NCBI GenBank assembly: GCA_002212725.1
Contig: MTCR01000082.1
Location: 1-64,000, forward strand
DNA: 64,000 bases
Direction of reading: 5' to 3'
DNA from: Sphingobacteriales bacterium TSM_CSM
GTDB taxonomy: Bacteria > Bacteroidota > Bacteroidia > Chitinophagales > UBA2359
Positions 35,397 through 46,100 of this stretch are shown piece by piece (position 1 is the stretch's first letter; every line of letters starts with the position of its first letter). A program made the position numbers and the translations under genes. The notes under the pieces were generated by a model. That model was not told where the DNA came from and did not search any database. It was given only the letters and a program-made list of their open reading frames with translations.

Positions 35397-37253
35397 TTAT
35401 GCCAGTTCAGTTTTGGTTTCTTTTTCCTCTTTCGGCCAAATGGCATTGTCGGGTAAATGTTGGGGAACAAAATCTGTTCCGTTTTTACCATACTCATAAG
35501 GGCCGCGATATACAGGCGGAATAGCGCCGGGCCAGTTGCCATGGCCGGGTTCTATGGGTGTTGTCCACTCCAACGTATTTGATAAATAAGGGTTTAATGT
35601 TTTAATTTTGGGCCCGTACAATGCACTGTATATAAAATTAATTAGGAATATAAACTGTGCAAAAAACACCACCAATGCAGCAATGGTAATGAAAACATTC
35701 AATTCGCCATAAACATTAAATGTTTCAAAATTGCTGAACTGGAAATAGCGGCGAGGCACACCGGTCATACCCATATAGTGCATAGGCCAGAAAATAAGGT
35801 AGCTTCCTACAAAGGTAACCCAGAAGTGGATATAACCCATAGTATTATTCATTTGGCGCCCGTTAAACATTTTGGGGAACCAATGGTAAACACCTACAAA
35901 CAGCCCGAAACCGCCTGCCAAGCCCATTACAATATGGAAGTGCGCCACCACAAAATAGGTATCGTGCAGCGGAATATCCAAGGCAGAGTTGCCGAGGTAA
36001 ATACCGGTTAAGCCGCCCGAAATGAAGAGCGATACAAACCCGATGGCAAAAAGCGTATCGGGTGTAAAGTTGATGTTGCCGCGCCAGATGGTGCCAATCC
36101 AGTTAAACACTTTAATTGCGGAAGGTACTGCGATGAGCAGGGTAAACAATACAAAAATGGACCCGATGAAAGGATTAAGCCCCGACACAAACATGTGGTG
36201 CGCCCATACAAGGAATGCCAGCACCGTAATTGCCAGAATGGACATAACCATAGCCGAATACCCGAAAATGGGTTTGCGGCTGTTGGTGGCCAATACGTGC
36301 GACACCATGCCCATTGCGGGCAAAATGATAATATATACTTCGGGGTGCCCCAGGAACCAGAACAAGTGTTGAAACAGAATAGGGCTTCCACCCTGCAATA
36401 ACTCACCGGCCGCATTGGTCAGCGGTTGCCCGCCTATGTAAATATCGGAAAGGTAAAAACTAGTACCGAGGTGGCGGTCGAAGAGCAGTAAAATTGCACC
36501 GGATAACAGTACCGGGAAAGAAAGCACCCCTAAAACTGCGGTAAAGAAGAACGCCCAAATAGTAAGCGGCAAGCGCATCATGGTCATACCTTCGGTGCGC
36601 ATGTTCAAAATGGTGGTTATGTAGTTTAACCCTCCCAACAAGGATGATACCACAAACATAGCCATACTTAACAGCCACAAAGTCATACCGAATTGTGACC
36701 CACTACTGGCTTGCGGTAAAGCATTCAAAGGTGGATAAGCTGTCCAACCCCCATCGGCAGGCCCTGTTGAAATAAACAAGGAAACCAACATAATAAAGCC
36801 TGACAAAAAGAAAAACCAATAGGAGAGCATATTAAGGAACGGCGATGCCATATCTCTTGCGCCAATTTGCAAGGGTATGAGCAAATTGCTGAAAGTACCG
36901 CTTAAGCCGGCTGTTAGCACAAAGAAAACCATAATGGTTCCGTGCATGGTAACCAAGGCATAATAAAAGTTAGGCGCTAGTTTCCCTCCTGCAGCCCACT
37001 TACCCAATAAAGTTTCCAAAATGGGAAAAGATTCATCAGGCCAAGCCAGTTGCAACCTGAACAAAACCGAAAACAAAACGCCGACAAACGACCAGAATAT
37101 ACCGGTAATTAAAAATTGCCGGGATATCATTTTATGGTCTTGGCTAAAGATGTATTTGCTAATAAAACTTTCCTCGTGGTGGTGGTCGTGCTCATGGTCG
37201 TGGTGGTCGTGCACGTTAATTTTAATTTCAGTTCCGCTTTCTATGGTAGCCAT
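35397..37253 (-). CDS. coxA: Cytochrome c oxidase subunit I
   Basis: The 618-residue heme-copper oxidase core has twelve helices. The CuB and cross-linked Tyr motif is FWFLGHPEVYIIILPAMG; the CuB His pair is in VWAHHMFVSG. Heme ligands are in HDTYFVVAHFHIVMG. The N-terminus is a soluble His/Asp run (NVHDHHDHEHDHHHEE) before SKYIFSQDHKMISRQF. It is an A-type (aa3/caa3-like) enzyme reducing O2 to water while pumping protons. coxB ends 88 bases upstream. Confidence 0.97.
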   Translation of the reverse strand: MATIESGTEIKINVHDHHDHEHDHHHEESFISKYIFSQDHKMISRQFLITGIFWSFVGVLFSVLFRLQLAWPDESFPILETLLGKWAAGGKLAPNFYYALVTMHGTIMVFFVLTAGLSGTFSNLLIPLQIGARDMASPFLNMLSYWFFFLSGFIMLVSLFISTGPADGGWTAYPPLNALPQASSGSQFGMTLWLLSMAMFVVSSLLGGLNYITTILNMRTEGMTMMRLPLTIWAFFFTAVLGVLSFPVLLSGAILLLFDRHLGTSFYLSDIYIGGQPLTNAAGELLQGGSPILFQHLFWFLGHPEVYIIILPAMGMVSHVLATNSRKPIFGYSAMVMSILAITVLAFLVWAHHMFVSGLNPFIGSIFVLFTLLIAVPSAIKVFNWIGTIWRGNINFTPDTLFAIGFVSLFISGGLTGIYLGNSALDIPLHDTYFVVAHFHIVMGLAGGFGLFVGVYHWFPKMFNGRQMNNTMGYIHFWVTFVGSYLIFWPMHYMGMTGVPRRYFQFSNFETFNVYGELNVFITIAALVVFFAQFIFLINFIYSALYGPKIKTLNPYLSNTLEWTTPIEPGHGNWPGAIPPVYRGPYEYGKNGTDFVPQHLPDNAIWPKEEKETKTELA

Positions 37254-37341
37254 AACTTACTGTTATATTGTTCAAAAAAATGACGGTTAAAAAAAGGAGG
37301 CTCTAAATGCGTGAAATGTTTTGGTTAATTTACCTTTCAGT

Positions 37342-38361
37342 TTAGTTTTGTTGGGTATTTCCGGTGGTTCCGCTATCGGGTGTTGCATTGCTGCTTGCCT
37401 TCATTTTAGCATAAGCCGGCTCTTGTTTTGCCAGCCATTGGTTAAATTCGGCTTCCTCCTCTACCACAACCACTTTACGCATATTAAAATGCGCTTGTCC
37501 GCACAATTCTGCGCATGCCAACTCATAATTAAAATTAGGGTTGTTAAGCTCTTCGCGCATCTGCTTGGTAGTTTTGGTTGGAGTAAACCAAAACTGCGTT
37601 GGAATACCCGGCACAGCATCCATTTTTACCCGGAAATGCGGCAGGTAAAAACTGTGCAGCACATCGATGGCACTGATTTTAACCAACACAGGCTGATTAA
37701 CTTTAAGGTGCAGTTCATCGGCAATAAAATCATCGTGGTTGTCTTTATCCTCCCAATCAAGGCCTAAAGCGTTGTCGCCATTAATTAGTTTTACCGATTT
37801 TTTTCCTGTTTTATTATCGGCACCGCCATAGCGAAGTGTCCAGAAAAACTGTTGCCCGGTTGCTTCCACCACCATTGCCTCTTTGGGTGCGGGTCCGGTA
37901 ATTTTATACCAGCTGCGCATACCTTCATAAACCAGCAATATCATTACCACGGCAGGTATAGCCGTCCAAATGAGTTCAAGACGGTTGCTGCCCGGAAAAT
38001 AATAAGCTGAGCGGGTGCCATCGTGTTTATATTGGAACGTAAATATAAACAAGGCAATATGCGTTACAATAAATACGGGAACAGTGGCAACCAATGTCCA
38101 GAAAAACATATTGCGCAGCCACACACCATGTTCAGAGGAAGGAACCGGCAGGAATTTCGGGGCGTAATGAAAAGTTGACCATACTGCCCCTATCATCCCA
38201 AAAATCAGGAAGAGCAAAAACAGCATGGCATTAATCCGGTTACGGTTTATAACCACCTCTTCTCCTTTAAGCGAAGCAACCAGTTCGTTGGCTTTCGCTA
38301 TTTGGAAAACAATGACTAAAACAAGCGCTATGATAGATAAACCCAGGAATGTTGTTAACAT
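37342..38361 (-). CDS. coxB: Cytochrome c oxidase subunit II
   Basis: The 339-residue protein has an extra N-terminal helix (2-22) followed by the usual two helices (about 46-65 and 87-113). The CuA domain is periplasmic and the site is complete: the first His in IDVLHSFYLPHFRVKMD and CAELCGQAHFNM (CxxxCxxxHxxM). There is no CxxCH, so no fused cytochrome c; the electron donor must be the c-type domains of ActA/ActE. Gap to actF is 116 bases. No strong promoter was found there. Confidence 0.96.
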   Translation of the reverse strand: MLTTFLGLSIIALVLVIVFQIAKANELVASLKGEEVVINRNRINAMLFLLFLIFGMIGAVWSTFHYAPKFLPVPSSEHGVWLRNMFFWTLVATVPVFIVTHIALFIFTFQYKHDGTRSAYYFPGSNRLELIWTAIPAVVMILLVYEGMRSWYKITGPAPKEAMVVEATGQQFFWTLRYGGADNKTGKKSVKLINGDNALGLDWEDKDNHDDFIADELHLKVNQPVLVKISAIDVLHSFYLPHFRVKMDAVPGIPTQFWFTPTKTTKQMREELNNPNFNYELACAELCGQAHFNMRKVVVVEEEAEFNQWLAKQEPAYAKMKASSNATPDSGTTGNTQQN

Positions 38362-38477
38362 AGTTATTCTTTAAATTTTATCAGCTTTGTCAATGCTGTT
38401 GCCACTATTTAAACACAAGGACGAACAGATTGTTTGTTGCTTGTTGTCTGTTGAGATTGTTTGAGTTGACAAAATTT

Positions 38478-39728
38478 TTAGGTGTGATATACGCGGCTTT
38501 CTTTGAGGAAAGGATGGTTAACCGATATGAGTGATTGTCTGGACAGGTTGAACAGGAACATGTAGGTAAACAGCCCTGCATAAGCCAGCAGTAGTCCTAT
38601 TTCGTACAACCCGATGCGTACTATTTCATGATGTCCGTGGGCCTCTTCGGCTGCGCCGTGTGCCATGTTGGCAAAAGCGCCGGGCATGGTCATTTGGTAG
38701 AAATCGAGCCAGTGCCCGAAAATAATGATGACAGCGGCGGCAATCATAATTCGGCGGCTGTTATCGCGCTTGGCATTTCGGGTTATAAGCAGGAAAAACG
38801 GAGTTACAAAGTTCAGTACCACACAAAGCCACATCAGCATGGGGTAGTTATCTATGCGGTATTTGAAATACAGGGTTTCCTCGGGTATATTGGCATACCA
38901 GATAAGCATAAACTGCGAGTAAAACAGGTAAGCCCAGGCAACACTGAAACCAAACATAAATTTACCCAAATCGTGGAAATGCTCATTGGTAATGCCCGGA
39001 AGGTAGCCGTTGCGGGTCAGGAATATCAGAATAAGCATCATTACCGCGTTGCAGGTAACAAACATACTGATAAAGTTGTACCAGCCAAACAAGGTGCTGT
39101 ACCAATGCGGCTGAATAGACATTATCCAATCCCAGGAAGAGGTTGAACTGGTAACGGCATATACCACAATAAATATTGCCGCAATATACTTACTGCTTTG
39201 GTAGAGTTTAACTCCTTGCAAGGGGTTTAAATCACTTTGAATTGAATTGCGGCGCAGCAACCATATTAACCCCGACCAGATAAGAATATACGAAAATGCC
39301 CTGATAAAAAAGAATCCCGGATTGAGAAATGCCCGTTTCCCGTCTAAAATGGCATCGTAATGCGGGCTGTTGGGGTTATATAGTTCGGGGTCACTCCAAT
39401 GGTAAATATGGGGTAAGCCAAAAAATAAAATCAACAGCATTAAAATGCCGCCAACCGGCACATACAACATCATGGCTTCCGGTACACGCCTGAACAGTGT
39501 AACCCAACCTCCGTATCCCACAATATGCGCTGAAAGGAAGAGCGCAGCTACTAACCCCAGCATTAAGAAAAAGATGTTATTGTAGAGCAGCCCTGTCCAC
39601 AACCGGGTAGGATTGTCTAAATTCATTACTGCGCCAATTGCGGCAAGTACAATTCCGGCAATCAGCAAAATGAAACTGAAATTTCGGGCTTTGCCGGGAA
39701 TGGTAAATTTATCGTTTGCCGTGCTCAT
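38478..39728 (-). CDS. actF: Alternative complex III subunit ActF
   Basis: The 416-residue integral membrane protein has about ten helices and is a diverged NrfD-like relative of ActC. Typical stretches: YVPVGGILMLLILFFGLPHIYHW, STSSWDWIMSIQPHWYSTLFGWY, and YSQFMLIWYANIPEETLYF. In structures of ACIII, ActC and ActF form the membrane core. It starts 39 bases after actE, and coxB follows. Confidence 0.93.
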   Translation of the reverse strand: MSTANDKFTIPGKARNFSFILLIAGIVLAAIGAVMNLDNPTRLWTGLLYNNIFFLMLGLVAALFLSAHIVGYGGWVTLFRRVPEAMMLYVPVGGILMLLILFFGLPHIYHWSDPELYNPNSPHYDAILDGKRAFLNPGFFFIRAFSYILIWSGLIWLLRRNSIQSDLNPLQGVKLYQSSKYIAAIFIVVYAVTSSTSSWDWIMSIQPHWYSTLFGWYNFISMFVTCNAVMMLILIFLTRNGYLPGITNEHFHDLGKFMFGFSVAWAYLFYSQFMLIWYANIPEETLYFKYRIDNYPMLMWLCVVLNFVTPFFLLITRNAKRDNSRRIMIAAAVIIIFGHWLDFYQMTMPGAFANMAHGAAEEAHGHHEIVRIGLYEIGLLLAYAGLFTYMFLFNLSRQSLISVNHPFLKESRVYHT

Positions 39729-39767
39729 TATTTTATATTTCGGTTTAATTTAATCCTGTTTGAATAA

Positions 39768-40934
39768 TTAAAGTACCTTAAACTCGGTGCGCCTGTTTTT
39801 TGCGCGGCCTTCTTCGGTTGCATTGTCGGCAGCCGGTTTTGTGGCGCCATAACCCTTGTAAGCCAGCCGTGCCTTTTCAATACCTTTTGCAAGCAGGTAA
39901 TCATATACCGCTTTAGCACGGTTGTCAGAAAGTGTGAGGTTTGACTTTGCGTCACCCTGGTTGTCGGTATGACCGTCTATTTCAATTTTCAGGGTTGGTT
40001 TACTTTTCATCAGTTCGGCAAGTTTATCCAATTCAATAGCCGATTCTTTGCGCAAATCAAATTTACCTGTTGCAAAAAAGACGTTATTGAGTTTAATCAC
40101 TTCGCCCGCTTTAAGTTCCCTGCGCTCCTTGGCAAGTTTATCCAGTTCCGACTCTACAAATACTACCGGTGGCTCTGCCGCTCCGTCTGTGCTGCCGGTT
40201 GCAGCAACTGTTTTAGGAAAACTCATGCCTTTGGTATAAAACTTGTTTACCCCGGTAATGGCGTTATAAATATCGTCGGCGGTAGCATTGGTACTTTTGG
40301 CAACGCTGTCGTTACTTGCCAGATATGTAGCTTGCAATTGCTTTACATAGGCAATTATCTTCCAGCGTTCATCTTTGTTAAGTTGCCCTGCATAGGAACC
40401 CATCATGTTTTTCCCGTAATGAACGGAATGGAACATTTTACCTTCGCTTAAGGTCAATACGCGGTCTTCAAAGTACGACGGCGGAGGCGCAGGGTACTTT
40501 CCGTTGGTAACAATATAACCCTTGGCATCGCCTTTTTCGCCGTGGCATATTGCACAGTTGGAGTTATACAACACTTTTGCGTCTTCCAGCACTGCCGCTT
40601 TGGTAGCATTATAGGGGTTGGTAAGTTGTAGTCCGGCCTGTTCATAGCCTTCGGGCGTATCGGGGAAATGGTAAGGCATAAATCCTCGCGGAATGGTTCC
40701 TTTTACCGGTTCCCTGGCCGATTTGCCATCGGCAAAAAGATTAATTTGCTGACCATCAACCATAACAGGGCGGCTGGGAGTGTAATACTCATAAGCCTGC
40801 GAGTGTGCCATATCGGGCATATACTCGCGTCCTGTAAAATCACCGCCTGCCCGGCAACCTGCCAAAAGCAGGGCGCCTGCGGTTATTACAACTGTAAGTA
40901 AAGTATTTTTACGCATTACAAATGCTTTTTTCAT
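39768..40934 (-). CDS. actE: Alternative complex III monoheme cytochrome ActE fused to an OmpA domain
   Basis: The 388-residue chain has two parts. Residues 1-26 are a lipoprotein signal (LLLAG, Cys27). Residues about 30-240 are ActE: REYMPDMAHSQAYEYYTP, RGFMPYHFPDTPEGYEQAG, one heme site CAICH (127-131), and a Met ligand probably in GKNMMGSY. Residues about 280-388 are an OmpA C-terminal domain (FATGKFDLRKESAIELDKL, IEIDGHTDNQGDAKSNLTLS, DNRAKAVYDYL, EEGRAKNRRTEFKVL), with the residues that bind diaminopimelate. ActE alone normally ends near residue 240. The fusion suggests the respiratory complex is tied to peptidoglycan; that role is inference. No frameshift or internal start at the junction is seen. 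Confidence 0.93.
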   Translation of the reverse strand: MKKAFVMRKNTLLTVVITAGALLLAGCRAGGDFTGREYMPDMAHSQAYEYYTPSRPVMVDGQQINLFADGKSAREPVKGTIPRGFMPYHFPDTPEGYEQAGLQLTNPYNATKAAVLEDAKVLYNSNCAICHGEKGDAKGYIVTNGKYPAPPPSYFEDRVLTLSEGKMFHSVHYGKNMMGSYAGQLNKDERWKIIAYVKQLQATYLASNDSVAKSTNATADDIYNAITGVNKFYTKGMSFPKTVAATGSTDGAAEPPVVFVESELDKLAKERRELKAGEVIKLNNVFFATGKFDLRKESAIELDKLAELMKSKPTLKIEIDGHTDNQGDAKSNLTLSDNRAKAVYDYLLAKGIEKARLAYKGYGATKPAADNATEEGRAKNRRTEFKVL

Positions 40935-40949
40935 TATCTGCTCAATTGG

Positions 40950-41540
40950 TTAGTGGTGGTGGCTTTCAACAATTACACCGCCGTCTTTTTTGATGAGATT
41001 TGCTTCCAGTTCGTTTTCCATTTCTTTTACATACACTTCTTCCGCCCCGCTTTGCTTCAATATACCGGTTATTTTGGTAATGTCGGCTTCTTCGTGGTAT
41101 TTTTTAAGGCAAAAAGCCATAACAAATTTGTCATCGGTAATGCGGTTGTCCAAAATTTCGGCATCGCGCAGCACCGAAAATCCATTGCGAATATAAAACA
41201 CCACCGTCATACCTATTGAGGCAAACAATACGGTTAATTCAAAAGAAATAGGTCCGTATGCCGGAAAACTGAAGAAGGGTTTGCCACCCACAATCACTTT
41301 CCAGTCAATTGACATAATATAAGACATGGCAGTAAGCGCAAACAGGGTTCCTATGGCGCCAAACACAAAACCTATGGTATGCAGGCGGGTATCCTGCAGC
41401 CCCATTGCTTCATCAAGGCCATGTACGGGAAATGGAGTAAAAACTTCGTGCATTTGGTAACCCTCTTTGCGTGCCTGAGTTACCGCGTTCAGCAACACAT
41501 CGTCGTCGTTATAAACTCCAACCAGATATTTATGCTTCAT
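40950..41540 (-). CDS. actD: Alternative complex III subunit ActD (DUF3341)
   Basis: The 196-residue protein has an N-terminal soluble part (YLVGVYNDDDVLLNAVTQARKEGYQMHEVFTPFPVHGLD) and two helices (about 58-78 and 98-118), then a soluble region ending in a His-rich tail (ESHHH). DUF3341 is ActD. Its DNA lies between actC and actE as in the standard operon, with 15 bases to actE. Confidence 0.94.
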   Translation of the reverse strand: MKHKYLVGVYNDDDVLLNAVTQARKEGYQMHEVFTPFPVHGLDEAMGLQDTRLHTIGFVFGAIGTLFALTAMSYIMSIDWKVIVGGKPFFSFPAYGPISFELTVLFASIGMTVVFYIRNGFSVLRDAEILDNRITDDKFVMAFCLKKYHEEADITKITGILKQSGAEEVYVKEMENELEANLIKKDGGVIVESHHH

Positions 41541-41602
41541 TGTTGCTTATTTTTGAGTTTGCTTTGCTTGTTTAAGAATTTGGTCAAAAATCCGGGGGTT
41601 GG

Positions 41603-43093
41603 TTACTTGTCGTCTTTATCGTGCAAGGCGCCGGCTAAGTTTGCTCCGCCAAGGTATGTTTGTTCTTTTTCTGCTTTTTCTTTCTCAGCAATTTTCTCAA
41701 TATACTGGTCGCCGGCCACTTTAAGAATGGCTTTTACTTCTGCCATGGCAATTACGGGCAGATAACGGCAGAAAATGAGGAAAAAGGTAAGGAAAATGCC
41801 CATAGTACCTACAAAAATACCCACTTCCACCCAGGTAGGCGAGTAGTATGTCCAGCTTGAAGGTATATAGTCGCGGTGAAGTGAAGTAACAATAATTACA
41901 AAACGTTCAAACCACATACCTATATTAATAAAGATAGACATAATAAAAGTTAAAGCCACATTTCTTCTCAATTTTTTGAACCAGAAGATTTGGGGCGACA
42001 ATACGTTGCAGGTCATCATAGACCAGTAAGCCCACCAATAGGGTGCAGGCTCAACGCCCAATAGCGGCCCGAAAATGAACGGGTCGGCAACGCGGTTGCG
42101 AATAAACACCCACTGTTCGTAAACATTACCCGAATACCAGGCTACAAAGAACTCGGTAATATAGGCAATACCCACAATAGAGCCGGTCATTACAATAATT
42201 TTATTCATCGATTCGATGTGGGCAATGGTAATGTATTGCTCAAGCCCCATTACCTTACGGGCAATGAGCATGAGGGTTAATACCATGGCAAAACCCGAAA
42301 AGATAGCACCTGCAACGAAGTAAGGCGGGAAAATAGTGGTGTGCCAGCCCGGAATTACCGAAGTAGCAAAGTCGAAACTTACGATAGAGTGAACCGATAA
42401 TACCAGCGGTGTTGATAAACCTGCCAGCACAAGGCTAAGCGACTCAAAACGCTGCCATTGTTTGGCGGTTCCGGTCCACCCGAAACTTAACCGCGAGTAA
42501 ATTTTGCGGGCAAGCCCTTTGGTGCGATCGCGGATAGAGGCTATATCGGGCAAAAGCCCGGTGTACCAGAACAAGAGTGAAACGGTAAAATAAGTACTGA
42601 TTGCAAATACGTCCCAAAGCAACGGCGAGTTGAAGTTTGGCCACAAAATACCGCGTGTATTAGGGTAAGGAAAGATGAAAAAACCCATCCAGATACGTCC
42701 CATGTGAATAAGCGGGAACAAACCGGCACACATTACCGCAAATATGGTCATTGCTTCTGCCGCGCGGTTTACCCCGGTACGCCATCTTTGTCTGAACAAG
42801 AGCAAAATTGCCGATATAAGCGTTCCGGCGTGACCAATACCAATCCACCATACAAAGTTGGTAATATCCCAGGCCCAGTTTACGGTTTTATTCAAACCCC
42901 ATACACCAATTCCTTTCCAAATGGTGTATAAAATGAGCAGAACGCCTATTGTGGCCACCGTACCGGATATCAGTAAAGCTATCCACCACAGCCGCGGTGG
43001 CTGTTCAATGCTGCGGCTGATGTCTTCTGTAATATCGTGATAAGACTTGTTGCCGTTAATTAGCGGCTCTCTTATGGGCGATGTATAATGCAT
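41603..43093 (-). CDS. actC: Alternative complex III quinol-binding subunit ActC (NrfD/PsrC-like)
   Basis: The 496-residue membrane protein has about ten helices. Typical blocks: [59 protein letters not shown], and [37 protein letters not shown]. ActC oxidises the quinol on the periplasmic side. The C-terminal about 35 residues are charged and cytoplasmic. It follows actB after 83 bases. Confidence 0.96.
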   Translation of the reverse strand: MHYTSPIREPLINGNKSYHDITEDISRSIEQPPRLWWIALLISGTVATIGVLLILYTIWKGIGVWGLNKTVNWAWDITNFVWWIGIGHAGTLISAILLLFRQRWRTGVNRAAEAMTIFAVMCAGLFPLIHMGRIWMGFFIFPYPNTRGILWPNFNSPLLWDVFAISTYFTVSLLFWYTGLLPDIASIRDRTKGLARKIYSRLSFGWTGTAKQWQRFESLSLVLAGLSTPLVLSVHSIVSFDFATSVIPGWHTTIFPPYFVAGAIFSGFAMVLTLMLIARKVMGLEQYITIAHIESMNKIIVMTGSIVGIAYITEFFVAWYSGNVYEQWVFIRNRVADPFIFGPLLGVEPAPYWWAYWSMMTCNVLSPQIFWFKKLRRNVALTFIMSIFINIGMWFERFVIIVTSLHRDYIPSSWTYYSPTWVEVGIFVGTMGIFLTFFLIFCRYLPVIAMAEVKAILKVAGDQYIEKIAEKEKAEKEQTYLGGANLAGALHDKDDK

Positions 43094-43176
43094 AATAAGA
43101 AAGAGTTTTTTTGCTTCAATTTCCGGGGTACTTATTCTGCCATGGCAACCCCGCTAATTTACTGTTACTTTTTTTG

Positions 43177-46100
43177 TTAACTATGTCCTTCGTGTTTAAC
43201 TTCCTTTGTTTCAGCAGTTGCCTCGCGGTTTCTGATTTGCGTCATATAAGCCACACCGGGCAGTACGTGTAAATCTTCCAGTAACCGGTAGCTGCGTTCA
43301 TTGGCACTCAACTTCGATACGGTTGTTTCGGGGTTGTTTACATCGCCAAATACAATGGCATCTGCCGGGCAAGCCTGCTGGCAGGCGGTTACAATATCGG
43401 TTTCCTGCAACTGGCGTCCTTCTCTTTTGGCGGCCAATTTACCTTCCTGTATGCGCTGAACGCAGAAACTGCATTTTTCAATAACCCCGCGTGAGCGTAC
43501 TGTAACATCGGGGTTCAGCACCATGCGGGTAAGGTCTTCCACCATAATGTACTCATCGTTGTTAAACACTGTTCCTTTATAGAAACTGTCGGCACCCTGG
43601 TAGTCAAACCAGTTAAAGCGACGTACTTTATAGGGGCAGTTATTGGCGCAGTAACGGGTGCCAATACAACGGTTATAGGCCATTTGGTTTATACCTTCGC
43701 TGCTGTGGTTGGTAGCGGCTACCGGGCAAACGTTTTCGCAGGGTGCATTGTCGCAATGCTGGCACATCATGGGCATAAAGGTAACATCGGGGTTTTCCAT
43801 ATCGCCCGAATAGTAGCGGTCTATACGCATCCAGTGCATTTCGTGCGCCCGTATCACCTCATCTGCGCCAACAATAGGCACATTATTTTCAATGTTGCAG
43901 GCCGCAACGCAGGCACCACAGCCTACGCAGGTGTTCAGGTCTATTGCCAGCCCCCAGTGATGCCCGCGCTTATACAGTTCGGTATGCGGGCCAAATTCGT
44001 TATCTTTCCCGTAAAGGGTAAAGAAGTATTCATCGGGGTGGTCTTTCAGTTTTTTGGTCAGTTCGTTGCCCGACCACGGATTTTTTTGGTAGGTTACCAG
44101 TTCGGTTTCCCGTATCAGGGGGCGCTTGTTGTTACCTACGCCGGTATCGTCAATGGTGTGGTGTGTCTGGGTTCGGGCCATTTCCACCGTTCCGCCTACC
44201 TTTTCAATAGAAACTCCGTTGGTAATTAGGTAGGTAAACTGGTTGCCGTTAAATCCAACAAACGGAAACGCATTTTGTCCGACATTACATTGTTCGGCTC
44301 CGGCTTTGGTTCTGCCATATCCCAATGCAACAGAAAGGGTATCGGGCTTTTGTCCGGGCTGAAAAACAAGCGGCAGTTGAACCGAGTAATTACCAGCTTT
44401 TACTTCTACCAGGTCGTACTCTTTCCAGCCTTTCTCATCGGCCAAAGATTTGGCAACAGCCACATAATTGCCCCAGCATACCTTTGAAATGGGTTCGGGA
44501 GTTTCCTGAAGGAAGGGGTTGTTGGCATATCGGCCATCGCCCATAACCACGTTTTCGTACACCACCAGTTTAAGCCCCGATGCGCCCGAAGCCGCCTGTA
44601 CAACGGCTTGTGCTGCGGCAGCAACATTGCCCTGAGCCTGCGCGGCCGCGCCGCCCGGTGTACCGGTGTTTTCGGCGGCGTTAGTGCCTTTTATGGCGCT
44701 GTTTGCATACATGCCGCCAATAGCGCCAACGGCAGTTTTACCCGGGTTATTTACTTCAAAAACACCGTCGTGCAGCGTTTTATCCCAGAAAGCATCGAAA
44801 TTTGAAAGCAAACTCTGTTTCGGGAATATATTTTCTTGCCAGTAAGCCCGGATATAATCATAGTAAGCTGCCTGGTTGCCCGACCAACGCAGCAGGCTTT
44901 CCTGTGCCTGACGGGTATCGAACAAAGAAGCAATAGTGGGTTGCTGCAGGTTATAATAGCCCGATTTCACTTCGGCATCGCCCCACGACTCAAGATAGTG
45001 GTTATCGGGGCAAAGGAAGGTGCAGTTTTGGGCAGTTTCGTCTAAGCGGTCGCTGAACGAAATGCTGAGAGGTACTTTTTTCAGTCCGCTCACAAATTTA
45101 TCTGCCTCGCGGTAGTTGTAGGCGGGGTTAACGCCATAAACAATTATAGCGCCTACCCTGCCGTTGTTCATATCGTCAACCAATGCGGCCATAGCTTTAT
45201 CATCACCTTGGTACAGGTTGTATGATTGTCCCAAATCAATGGTGCTGCCGTAGTTGCCCAACAGGTTGTTAATGGCGTTTACCACCATTTGCACATTGGC
45301 ATCGTTTGAACCGCTCACTACCAGCGATTTCCCGCGGTTGGCGCTCAGTTCTAAGGCAGCCTGTTTTACGGCGCCCATTATTTTGTTATCCAGATTAACA
45401 GCCGGTCCGCCGCCGCCCAATTCGTTGTACAGGGCTACGGCTACGGCTCCTTCTTCGGTGGGGCTTACGGTAAAGCGTTTATCGGCTTTACCGCCGGTTA
45501 TGGTCATGAGCGATTCAAACTGCCAGTGTTTCGACATGGCAGGCTGTTCTTTGCTTACTTTCCGGTTTTTTACATATTGTTTGGTAAATTCTACCGGCGA
45601 TACCCAGGTGCCAAGAAAATCGGCGCCTATGCCAACAATTACCTGTGCCTTGCTGAAATCATAGGAAGGTATGGCTTTTTTCCCGAACATCTGCTCATTG
45701 GACGAGGTAATACCGTTGTAAGAAACGGCATCAAAAGTTACATGGCGGGTATTGGGATATTTGGCTTTAAAATCGCTGATAACCTGCAACGTGCTTGGGC
45801 TTGCCACTGTGCCGGTAAGCAGCACAACAGCACCCGATGTTGCGGCAAGTTGACGGCTTACCTCTGTATCAACGGTTTGCCAGTCGGTACGCTCACCGCC
45901 TTTTCGCGGGGTGATGCTGCGAGAACCATCGTACAGACTAACCACCGATGCCTGCGCCCTTGCGCTGGTGCCGCCGCGGGTAATGGCAGACAGGGTATTG
46001 CCTTCAATTTTTATGGGGCGGCCTTCTCGCGTTTTCACCAGAACGCTGCAATAATCATTGCCGTTCAGGAAGGTTGATGCATAATAATTGGCAATAGAGG

